In this document: positions 1 through 4,683 of the stretch, in pieces
Position numbering within the stretch: position 1 is the first letter of the stretch
How the letters are laid out: the number at the start of each line of letters is the position of its first letter
Source: UBA6176 sp041688515
GTDB taxonomy: Bacteria; Verrucomicrobiota; Verrucomicrobiia; Limisphaerales; UBA9464
Assembly (NCBI GenBank): GCA_041688515.1
Contig: JBDNHZ010000319.1
Location: 1-5,311 of the forward strand
Direction of reading: 5' to 3'
Length of the DNA: 5,311 nucleotides
Program-made: the position numbers and the translations under genes
Notes under the pieces: generated by a model
Database searches by the model: none
What the model was told of the DNA's origin: nothing
What the model saw: the letters and a program-made list of their open reading frames with translations, nothing else

Positions 1-26
1 CACACCCGAGGTGAAGGATTGGAGGT
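1..26. other. Left-edge stub downstream of the third pilin gene
   Basis: This is the short stretch beyond the stop codon of the leftmost minus-strand gene. I see no terminator hairpin and no clear start codon with a ribosome binding site, so it cannot be told whether the minus-strand pilin cluster continues to the left. A plus-strand ATG at 29 preceded by GGAGG leads to a stop after five codons and is not a gene. Confidence 0.5.
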
Positions 27-1130
27 TCATGGAAAGGGGATGTTGACGCTTTGAGAACCCTGCTGGATGGGAGCGTAGACGACGCGTCCTCTGATGACGG
101 TCGTGCCGGAGCCCCTCAAGACCGCCCGGATTACCCGGGTTCCGATGGTCGGGGCATTCAGTGCATCGAAGGAGGCCGAGAGATTAAGCGGCGCACCGTT
201 TGTAAACTGAATTTGCTGCACCCAGACCCGGACCGGCTTGTTATCGGTCGCCACTTCGGGATTCGGACCGTAGAGGCAGATCAAGACGTAGCTTGAGGCG
301 CTCTGCTGAGCCTGAAAGGTCGAGGCAATGGTCACCGAGACCACGAGGGGCACGCGATATTCGTTGGTCTGGATCGCCGAATAGAACCGACCGGAATAGG
401 CATCCGACGAGGTGGGCGCCCCGTCAAAACCAGAAACCGAGAAGACTCCGGCGATTTCACGGTTGTAGTCGGTGATCGCCGTGTAGTTGGGGTCTTCCGG
501 CAACCCGAAGACCTGAGTCGCTGAATTGGTTCGGAAGGCCAGGAGCATGGTCGGCCATGCATTCAATTCCCCCACGGTTGCGCCCATATCCAGGCGACTG
601 ACCAACGGTTTCTGCCAGCCATCGACCAGGGTCAGTTCCGCCGATGGCTTGCGCAGGTAGGACCCTCGCCAGCCGGCCGGGATGCGCAGGAGGAGATCAT
701 ACATGTTGGACGCATCCGTGACCGTGCCAACGGCAGTCAAGGCCACATTGGCGGGGACGGCCGAATGCAAGGCGTACGCCTTCAACCCGGATGGCATCGC
801 TTCCGAGTACAGTTCGGTCAGATCCGGAACGCCGCCGAATTCAGGGTGAGGCAGGGTCCGCGACCTCGGAGCCCGGCCCATGTCCGCGATGAGACCGGTC
901 GCCATCAGAGAACCATCCGGAGCCGTCTGGCCCGCACGTCCCAGCACCGCATCCCGAAACGCCGCCAATGATTTCTGCGTCGCGTCGTAGCGGGTCTGGT
1001 TTCCGATGTCCGTCGTGGACTGGATGGCCACCGTCGCCAGCACCGCCAGGATCGCGACCACGACCAGCAACTCCAGCAATGTCATCCCCCCCTGCCCCTT
1101 CCGACCAGGTGCTGAAATATAAGGGTTCAT
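27..1130 (-). CDS. Prepilin-like / type II secretion pseudopilin-like protein (third of cluster)
   Basis: Encodes 367 aa. Residues 1-15 are a short basic prepilin leader ending in Gly14-Gly15, followed by MTLLE with Glu20 at +5, then a hydrophobic helix to about residue 37: the class III signal cut and N-methylated by a prepilin peptidase. The mature protein is expected to sit in the inner membrane or be built into a periplasmic/surface fibre. Further on come GLIADMGRAP (79-88), GWRGSYL (153-159) and DGWQKP (170-175). These match in order the conserved points of the neighbouring pilin and resemble the WRGPY and DxWGNP signatures of GspG-type pseudopilins, but WQKP is degenerate. The roughly 190 residues after that are Ser/Thr/Val-rich, with no domain I recognise, and only one Cys (285). 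At about two and a half times GspG length it carries a large C-terminal extension. The ATG is supported by GTGAGG nine bases upstream, which overlaps the stop of the preceding gene, 12 bases away; the two are very likely co-transcribed. The prepilin assignment is firm; the specific role is unknown. Confidence 0.9.
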   Translation of the reverse strand: MNPYISAPGRKGQGGMTLLELLVVVAILAVLATVAIQSTTDIGNQTRYDATQKSLAAFRDAVLGRAGQTAPDGSLMATGLIADMGRAPRSRTLPHPEFGGVPDLTELYSEAMPSGLKAYALHSAVPANVALTAVGTVTDASNMYDLLLRIPAGWRGSYLRKPSAELTLVDGWQKPLVSRLDMGATVGELNAWPTMLLAFRTNSATQVFGLPEDPNYTAITDYNREIAGVFSVSGFDGAPTSSDAYSGRFYSAIQTNEYRVPLVVSVTIASTFQAQQSASSYVLICLYGPNPEVATDNKPVRVWVQQIQFTNGAPLNLSASFDALNAPTIGTRVIRAVLRGSGTTVIRGRVVYAPIQQGSQSVNIPFP

Positions 1131-1142
1131 GTCATGGCGACC

Positions 1143-1886
1143 TCACTGCTGCAACCAGACCACCACATCATCCCCCACCAGCACTGGATTCGCCAGAAAC
1201 TGGGAATAGGTCTGCAGATAGGTGAGGTTCAATTCGGTTTGGAGGATCCCGTCGGGACCCGGCGAGACCCATCTGGAATTCGCGGAAATGAAGCTGGTCA
1301 TAACTGCGTTGCCACGGGCATCTCCGAAGTCGGTGATATTGGCTCCCTCATAGATGGAGGGCCACTGCATGACGATGGGATTGCCCCACGCGTCCACCGG
1401 ACCCCGTGCTCCACTGCCGCCACCCAGGCGAGCCGTGTAGCCACGGGAAAGGTCGAGTGGGATCGGTTCCCCTTGAAACTGGACATACGGACCCCGCCAT
1501 CCCACGCGTCGCACCGCATTGTAGGACATCAACGAGTTGAAATAGGCCGCAGCTTCCGGGCTGGCCCCCCAGACATCCGCAGCATCGGTCGGAGGACGCG
1601 ACAACCAATCGGCATAGCGAGGCCAGAACCACATGTCCCGGTTCATGTCCTGCCAGTAGCCGGGGGCATCCGCGGATCCGAACATCGCGGCCTTCAACCG
1701 CGCCATGGTAGACTCGGTCGCGATTTGGCCGGCCGTCTTGTTGCCGCCGGCACCCCCGAACGTCATCTGGCTCGGAGTCAGGTTGAATGAGACCAACCCG
1801 GCGAGGAAGGCCAGGATCGCCACCACCACCACCAACTCCACCAAGGTCAACCCCGAGGCCCGACCTCTGACTGTGCAACGTCGCAT
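1143..1886 (-). CDS. GspG-like prepilin / pseudopilin (second of cluster)
   Basis: Encodes 247 aa from the ATG ending at 1886. That start gives a 12-residue basic leader ending in Gly12, then LTLVE with Glu17 at +5 and a hydrophobic helix to about residue 33. It also has a strong GGAGGG ribosome binding site five bases upstream. A longer reading from 1991 would start inside a terminator hairpin and bury the leader 46 residues in, so I reject it. Visible landmarks are RLKAAMFG (63-70), GYWQDMNRDMWFWP (76-89), WRGPY (130-134), DAWGNP (165-170) and SPGPDG (208-213). WRGPY, DxWGNP and a late S-x-G-x-DG loop are the conserved points of major type II secretion pseudopilins (GspG), where the last loop helps bind calcium; here the loop is only loosely similar. 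The Trp-rich segment 78-94 is distinctive. It lies 134 bases after the first pilin gene, across a terminator, and just before the third. Its likely place is a fibre or pseudopilus in the envelope; the exact system is unknown. Confidence 0.9.
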   Translation of the reverse strand: MRRCTVRGRASGLTLVELVVVVAILAFLAGLVSFNLTPSQMTFGGAGGNKTAGQIATESTMARLKAAMFGSADAPGYWQDMNRDMWFWPRYADWLSRPPTDAADVWGASPEAAAYFNSLMSYNAVRRVGWRGPYVQFQGEPIPLDLSRGYTARLGGGSGARGPVDAWGNPIVMQWPSIYEGANITDFGDARGNAVMTSFISANSRWVSPGPDGILQTELNLTYLQTYSQFLANPVLVGDDVVVWLQQ

Positions 1887-1889
1887 GGG

Positions 1890-1900
1890 CTCCCTCCCTC
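1890..1900 (-). promoter_or_regulatory. Ribosome binding site fixing the start of the second pilin gene
   Basis: Read on the minus strand, this is GAGGGAGGGAG, with the GGAGGG core five bases before the ATG at 1886-1884. It is the strongest Shine-Dalgarno match in front of any pilin gene here and, with the prepilin leader, decides the start codon. Confidence 0.8.
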
Positions 1901-1950
1901 TCGCCTGAAACCCGCCGCCTCCGCGCGGCCCCGTCCCAGGCATGCTTCCG

Positions 1951-1992
1951 AAAAACAAAAGGTGCCCGCCCACATCCCCGCAGGCGGGCACC
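1951..1992 (-). terminator. Intrinsic terminator after the first pilin gene
   Basis: On the minus strand a perfect 10-bp stem, GGTGCCCGCC (1992-1983) and GGCGGGCACC (1970-1961), encloses a 12-base loop and is followed at once by TTTTGTTTTT (1960-1951). It begins 28 bases past the stop codon of the 2021-2782 gene and ends about 64 bases before the next pilin start. This is a textbook Rho-independent terminator. Because the next gene points the same way and no clear promoter is visible in the gap, it may act as a partial terminator that gives the first gene more transcript than the following two. That dosage role is inference. Confidence 0.9.
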
Positions 1993-2020
1993 GGATCAAA
2001 CTGAATCGCTCAAGGCGAGC

Positions 2021-2782
2021 TCAGTTATTGTAGTACTGCTGGAGGCTGCCTTCGGCAGTCGTAATCCCGGTGGATCCAAAGGTAACCGCTCCCAGGAAGC
2101 GGGCCTGACGAGCAGCACCAGCCCCATCAAGCAAGAATGCCAGACCGTAGCGCTGGTAGCTGACCGCAGGGCTCTCGTCCGCCGCCGCGCCAGAACGCAC
2201 GGGGGCCTCCTGAAGGTTTTTCCCGACACCCACGATGGTGGCCGGCTTGTTGACCCCCAGCAGCAGGTAAACCGGTGAGGCACCCGCAGTGACATTGCCG
2301 CGCAGCGCAGTCTGGACGGTGTTCGTTGTGACCTGAGCCACGTTAATACCGGTATTCAGCGTGGTCGCAGTAGGAGCGCTAACATTAAAGGTTGCGTCGT
2401 TCGCGATCGTCGTCAGGTGGTGGACCCGGGTGATTCCCAAGCGAGCGAGCGCGGTCACGTCATCTGCAGTGAGCGGGTAGGCACCCATCTGAGCGGCAGA
2501 CCCAGCGGTGATTTTGGCGTAGAGGCTGCCGCTATTTGTGCTCTCAATAAGTGAGTCGTAGTTGTTCCCGTAGCTCAGAGTCGTTGTGTAGTTGATCTGG
2601 ACGGCGCGTGCGATGTCCTGAGCCGATGATGCCGAGGTTGAGGAACTCGCTCGACCGACGAGTCCGGGGAAGAACGCGAGGACGAGTCCGACGAGCGCCA
2701 CCAGGATGGCGAGGACGACCACGAGTTCGATCAGGGTCAGGCCGCGGACGGCCTGTTTCCGAGTATTGGTAAGTACGTTCAT
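2021..2782 (-). CDS. Prepilin-like protein, candidate abundant pilin (first of cluster)
   Basis: Encodes 253 aa. The leader is 14 residues, basic, ending in Gly14, followed by LTLIE with Glu19 at +5 and a long hydrophobic helix to about residue 38. The LxLIELVVVLAILVAL..L and FFPGL stretch recalls prepilin-like proteins of Planctomycetota and Verrucomicrobiota. The rest is rich in Ser, Thr, Ala and Asn with no Cys. It contains an LTADDVTALARLGI segment (104-117), whose look I associate with those families, and ends QQYYNN. It lacks the WRGPY and DxWGNP landmarks of its two neighbours, so it is a separate pilin class. It is first in the minus-strand cluster, faces the long divergent intergenic region and has its own terminator, an arrangement suited to the most highly expressed subunit. 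That is inference. No Shine-Dalgarno sequence is evident before the ATG (AACAAGCGTT); the start is chosen on leader length. An alternative role as a pseudopilin of a type II secretion system cannot be excluded. Confidence 0.88.
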   Translation of the reverse strand: MNVLTNTRKQAVRGLTLIELVVVLAILVALVGLVLAFFPGLVGRASSSTSASSAQDIARAVQINYTTTLSYGNNYDSLIESTNSGSLYAKITAGSAAQMGAYPLTADDVTALARLGITRVHHLTTIANDATFNVSAPTATTLNTGINVAQVTTNTVQTALRGNVTAGASPVYLLLGVNKPATIVGVGKNLQEAPVRSGAAADESPAVSYQRYGLAFLLDGAGAARQARFLGAVTFGSTGITTAEGSLQQYYNN

Positions 2783-2872
2783 AACGCTTGTTGCTGTGTG
2801 TTGGTACGCTGTCGGAAAGAAATGGTTACCGAGGAAGAACTAGGGAGACTCCATGAGACACATCCTTTCGAC

Positions 2873-2888
2873 AGCAGCACGATTACCA
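2873..2888 (-). promoter_or_regulatory. Weak sigma-54-like promoter candidate before the first pilin gene
   Basis: The minus strand reads TGGTAATCGTGCTGCT, with GG and GC spaced by ten bases as in -24/-12 promoters (consensus TGGCAC-N5-TTGCW); TGG, the A and TGCT match. It would start transcription about 80 bases upstream of the ATG at 2782. Some pilin genes in other bacteria are sigma-54 dependent. Chance matches of this quality are expected in a region this size. Confidence 0.2.
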
Positions 2889-2914
2889 GAGAGACTGATT
2901 TCCTGGGAAGCTTT

Positions 2915-2925
2915 TTCCTTACAGA
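2915..2925 (+). repeat. Direct repeat copy 1, TTCCTTACAGA
   Basis: This is an exact 11-base match to 3013-3023, 98 bases apart start to start, in the AT-richer part of the divergent intergenic region. It could be one of a pair of regulator binding sites upstream of the first pilin gene. No known operator is recognised. Confidence 0.5.
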
Positions 2926-3012
2926 CCTTACCTGACCCCTACATTTTTTCGTCGCGTCTCAAGCACAACGCTTACATCTCTTCGAGGACATTCAAACTGG
3001 ATCTTCGGTTCA

Positions 3013-3023
3013 TTCCTTACAGA
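3013..3023 (+). repeat. Direct repeat copy 2, TTCCTTACAGA
   Basis: Second exact copy of the 11-base repeat, same orientation as the copy at 2915-2925. It sits next to the point where the region turns from AT-richer to GC-rich. Confidence 0.5.
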
Positions 3024-3159
3024 TTGGCATCGAGTGGAACGGCGCAGCCGGGATGCCAGATCTCGGCGAAAGGTCGTTCCTCCTTCGAAAGAAGGAATGC
3101 GGCTGGGCAGGCGCGAGTCGCAGCCGGGGTCTGGGAGTGAAGGGGTGGTCAGCCCGTTT

Positions 3160-3206
3160 CTCCCGGGTCCCTGCACCGGTCCTGGGACATGGGGTGCAGC
3201 CGGGAG
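3160..3206. other. Bulged 14-bp inverted repeat / stem-loop
   Basis: CTCCCGG (3160-3166) pairs with CCGGGAG (3200-3206), and CTGCACC (3171-3177) pairs with GGTGCAG (3193-3199). Only GTCC (3167-3170) bulges out, and the loop is 15 bases. Fourteen perfect pairs in this arrangement would be very stable. No T-tract follows on either strand, so it is not an ordinary terminator. It could be a structured leader RNA, part of a small RNA, or a protein binding site upstream of the plus-strand pilin gene. Confidence 0.6.
3183..3198 (+). promoter_or_regulatory. Sigma-54-like promoter candidate before the plus-strand pilin gene
   Basis: TGGGACATGGGGTGCA fits TGGCAC-N5-TTGCA with two mismatches and the required ten bases between GG and GC. 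It predicts a start near 3210 and an untranslated leader of about 110 bases. It lies within the loop and right arm of the 3160-3206 inverted repeat, which could be coincidence in GC-rich DNA. No activator site or bendable AT-rich stretch is evident immediately upstream. Confidence 0.22.
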
Positions 3207-3270
3207 GCGGGCAGCAATTTAATCCCAATCCGCAACTCAAGGGTTGACCTGTGTCCGATTGGATTTCAGA

Positions 3271-3311
3271 AAAGGAGGGTCTCCCACGCGGAATCTTGCG
3301 CCCCCGGCGCA
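3271..3311 (+). promoter_or_regulatory. Structured leader with displaced Shine-Dalgarno sequence
   Basis: AAAGGAGGG at 3271-3279 is an excellent Shine-Dalgarno match but has no ATG, GTG or TTG at proper distance; the pilin ATG is 41 bases away. Between them lies a hairpin, TGCGCC (3297-3302) with GGCGCA (3306-3311) and loop CCC, ending nine bases before the ATG. Part of the motif (GGAG, 3274-3277) can itself pair with CTCC (3281-3284). Folding of the intervening RNA could bring the site closer to the start, or the site may be a ribosome standby element or chance. Confidence 0.3.
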
Positions 3312-3320
3312 CTCCTAACT

Positions 3321-4202
3321 ATGCGAAGTCACACTGAGCACACCCTGATAGACCGGAAGATATCCGGTTTCACCCTGATCGAACTTCTCGTCGTGATTGC
3401 GATCATCGCAATTCTGGCCGGAATGTTGTTACCAGCCTTGGGCAAGGCCAAGGACAAGGCACAGACCACGCTGGATCTGAGCAACGTCAAGCAGATGGCC
3501 CTGGGCGTGAACCTGTACGCCAACGATGCCGGCGACTATGTGCCGCATCCTTCGTGGGGCGGTGTGGACGGGGGATCCGGGGCTGGCCCGAACAGTTGGG
3601 CTTACCAGACGCAGATCAACGGACGCTGGATTCCCAACGGGGTGATCCCGGTGTCGCGGGTCCGAGGACTGGGCACGGATGAGACCAACCAGACCCCTTT
3701 CTTCCGGCTGGGGCAGGTGGGCAAGGCCTTGAGCACGGTGCGGGCTTCGTTCTGTCCAAAGGACGTGGGTGAGATCACCAGTTCCAAGCGCACCCAATGG
3801 GCAGCCCGTCAGGTGAAGGTTTCCAGCTACACCTTCAACGGATGCCTGAGCGGCAACGACCAACAACTCAGCCCGGCCGGCAGGACGTACAAGATGGGGC
3901 AGTTCCGTGCGATGGACATCTTCGTATGGGAAGCCAATGAGATGGAGCCGTTCTGGTTCAACGACGCCGGGAATCAACCGGGTGAAGGCGTGTCCCAGCG
4001 GCACGCCGGCGGGGGTTTGCGGAGTGCCACGGCAGACCGAGGCGGTGGGGCGATCATCGGGCGCATGGGTGGATCCGCGGAGATGATGAAATTCCGCAAC
4101 TACATGGGCATGGCCAATCCCGCTTTGGCCCCGTTGGCATTGCGCGTTCCCCAGAACAGCGGCGACAACTTTCTCTTTATCGGGCCCCGATACGGAAAGT
4201 GA
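3321..4202 (+). CDS. Prepilin-like protein of the H-X9-DG-associated type
   Basis: Encodes 293 aa from the ATG at 3321. The leader is 16 residues ending in Gly16, then FTLIE with Glu21 at +5, a long hydrophobic helix and LLPALGKAKDKA (36-47). This is a canonical class III prepilin N-terminus in the style of the multi-copy pseudopilin-like proteins of Verrucomicrobiota. After it come VKQMALGVNLYANDAGDYVP (56-75), a segment conserved in these proteins, FCPKD (144-148) and SSYTFNGC (168-175); the two Cys (145, 175) could form a disulfide. Near the C-terminus QRHAGG (226-231) and GGAIIGRMGGSAEMMKF (242-258) correspond to the RHxGG and DGHVEWMK-like parts of the H-X9-DG processing-associated region, but the Asp-Gly has become Gly-Gly and about 12 residues are inserted. 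An in-frame ATG at 3189 would add 44 residues before the leader and is rejected. No Shine-Dalgarno sequence is adjacent. The lipoprotein gene follows after 22 bases. Its partner system and substrate are unknown. Confidence 0.92.
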   Translation: MRSHTEHTLIDRKISGFTLIELLVVIAIIAILAGMLLPALGKAKDKAQTTLDLSNVKQMALGVNLYANDAGDYVPHPSWGGVDGGSGAGPNSWAYQTQINGRWIPNGVIPVSRVRGLGTDETNQTPFFRLGQVGKALSTVRASFCPKDVGEITSSKRTQWAARQVKVSSYTFNGCLSGNDQQLSPAGRTYKMGQFRAMDIFVWEANEMEPFWFNDAGNQPGEGVSQRHAGGGLRSATADRGGGAIIGRMGGSAEMMKFRNYMGMANPALAPLALRVPQNSGDNFLFIGPRYGK

Positions 4203-4224
4203 AGAACTCCTCCCCTCACGCTGT

Positions 4225-4611
4225 ATGAAACATCGCATTCTCCCCCCATTCCTGCTCCTGACGGCGAGCCTGGCTTTGATCGCACCGGGTTGTTCGAAGT
4301 CCGACGACGGTGCCGCGGCAGTCGATGCGAATGGCAAGGCCGCGGCCGCGGTCGTCCCGGGCAAGGCGGATCCGGAAGCTTCCCAGGCGTTGACCACGGC
4401 AACCACCGCGCTGGAGAAGAACGACTACGATGAGGCCATCTCCGCGCTGATGGCGGCGAAGCAGAGCGCCGGAACCATGTCCGACCAGCAGACCGCCCAA
4501 TACCGACAATCCTTACTGGACGCCTCAACCAAACTTCTTGAGGCATCTCGGACCGATCCCAAGGCCATGGAAGCCTACCAGAACCTCGGCCGCCTGATGA
4601 AGGGCCGGTAA
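4225..4611 (+). CDS. Small TPR-like lipoprotein
   Basis: Encodes 128 aa. Residues 1-22 form a signal peptide (KHR, then a hydrophobic stretch 9-20) ending IAPG, followed by Cys23: a lipobox-type site with an unusual Pro at -2. The residue after Cys is Ser, which by the E. coli sorting rule would favour the outer membrane. Residues 24-47 are a low-complexity Ala/Asp/Gly linker. From about 50 to the end the protein is helical; EASQALTTATTALEKNDYDE followed by AISALMAAK (51-79) has the small/large residue spacing of a tetratricopeptide repeat, and DPKAMEAYQNLGRLMKG (111-127) looks like another helix of the same kind. Such modules bind partner proteins, so a role in holding or assembling an envelope complex is plausible. 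The gene lies 22 bases after the pilin gene and just before a terminator, so the two are probably one transcript. No Shine-Dalgarno sequence is visible. The function of this specific protein is not recognised. Confidence 0.85.
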   Translation: MKHRILPPFLLLTASLALIAPGCSKSDDGAAAVDANGKAAAAVVPGKADPEASQALTTATTALEKNDYDEAISALMAAKQSAGTMSDQQTAQYRQSLLDASTKLLEASRTDPKAMEAYQNLGRLMKGR

Positions 4612-4634
4612 GGCCGCAGCCAGGCCTGGCTTCA

Positions 4635-4675
4635 GGCGGACGTCCGCGGTTCCACCGCAGGCGTCCGCCCTTTTT
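4635..4675 (+). terminator. Intrinsic terminator after the lipoprotein gene
   Basis: GGCGGACG (4635-4642) pairs perfectly with CGTCCGCC (4662-4669). The stem continues inward with one G-U pair, one C-G pair, a C-A mismatch and GCGGT (4646-4650) against ACCGC (4654-4658) around the loop TCC. CTTTTTG follows, with the T-tract at 4671-4675. It lies 23 bases after the TAA of the lipoprotein gene and is a strong Rho-independent terminator. A separate 12-base palindrome, GCCAGGCCTGGC, lies just upstream at 4619-4630. Confidence 0.92.
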
Positions 4676-4683
4676 GTTCCCGG

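Larger units (their letters stand above)
2783..3320. other. Divergent intergenic region between two pilin transcription units
   Basis: 538 bases separate the start codons of two divergent prepilin-like genes. The left part (2881-3030 counted) is about 45% GC, with T-tracts at 2912-2916 and 2944-2949 and an 11-base direct repeat. From about 3031 the sequence turns GC-rich (about 65% to 3240), with a bulged stem-loop and a small GNRA-type hairpin (stem 3081-3086 / 3091-3096, loop GAAA). Both genes must be transcribed from here, but no convincing -35/-10 pair was found on either strand. TTGACC at 3244-3249 is a fair -35 without a good -10. ORFs in this stretch have unlikely composition and I do not call them. 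A small RNA or long leader RNA is possible but unproven. Confidence 0.6.

Noticed and set aside
1134..1790. Plus-strand ORF of 218 codons
   Set aside because: It is antisense to the second pilin gene, which has leader, ribosome binding site and conserved motifs; this ORF has none.
1821..1835. CACCACCACCACC-type short repeat
   Set aside because: It encodes the run of Val in the hydrophobic helix of the second pilin (GTG/GTC codons) and needs no other explanation.
1887..1991. Longer N-terminus for the second pilin gene starting at 1991
   Set aside because: It would start inside the terminator hairpin and place the prepilin cleavage site 47 residues in. The ATG at 1886 has a strong ribosome binding site and gives a normal 12-residue leader.
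2824..2832. GGTTACCGA, like the 3' end of the c-di-GMP-I riboswitch
   Set aside because: The conserved GCAAAGCC core and receptor helix are absent upstream, and it does not sit as a leader of either pilin gene in the right orientation.
2853..3140. Plus-strand ORF of 95 codons with GGGAG before its ATG
   Set aside because: The encoded protein has no recognisable motif and an unstructured-looking mix of residues. The frame crosses the composition step without codon bias. It could only be rescued by conservation in relatives.
3244..3249. TTGACC as a -35 box for the plus-strand pilin
   Set aside because: No acceptable -10 hexamer is found 16-18 bases downstream; the best is CAGAAA.
2928..3312. 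Minus-strand ORFs of 82 and 100 codons in the intergenic region
   Set aside because: They are Arg/Pro-rich translations typical of GC-rich non-coding DNA, with no ribosome binding site or motif.
3189..3320. Longer N-terminus for the plus-strand pilin starting at 3189
   Set aside because: The extra 44 residues have no prepilin leader character and lie over a stem-loop. The ATG at 3321 gives a normal 16-residue leader.
3429..4406. Long minus-strand ORF (325 codons) opposite the pilin and lipoprotein genes
   Set aside because: It is antisense to two well-supported genes. Its length reflects the GC bias of their codons, and the protein has no recognisable motif.
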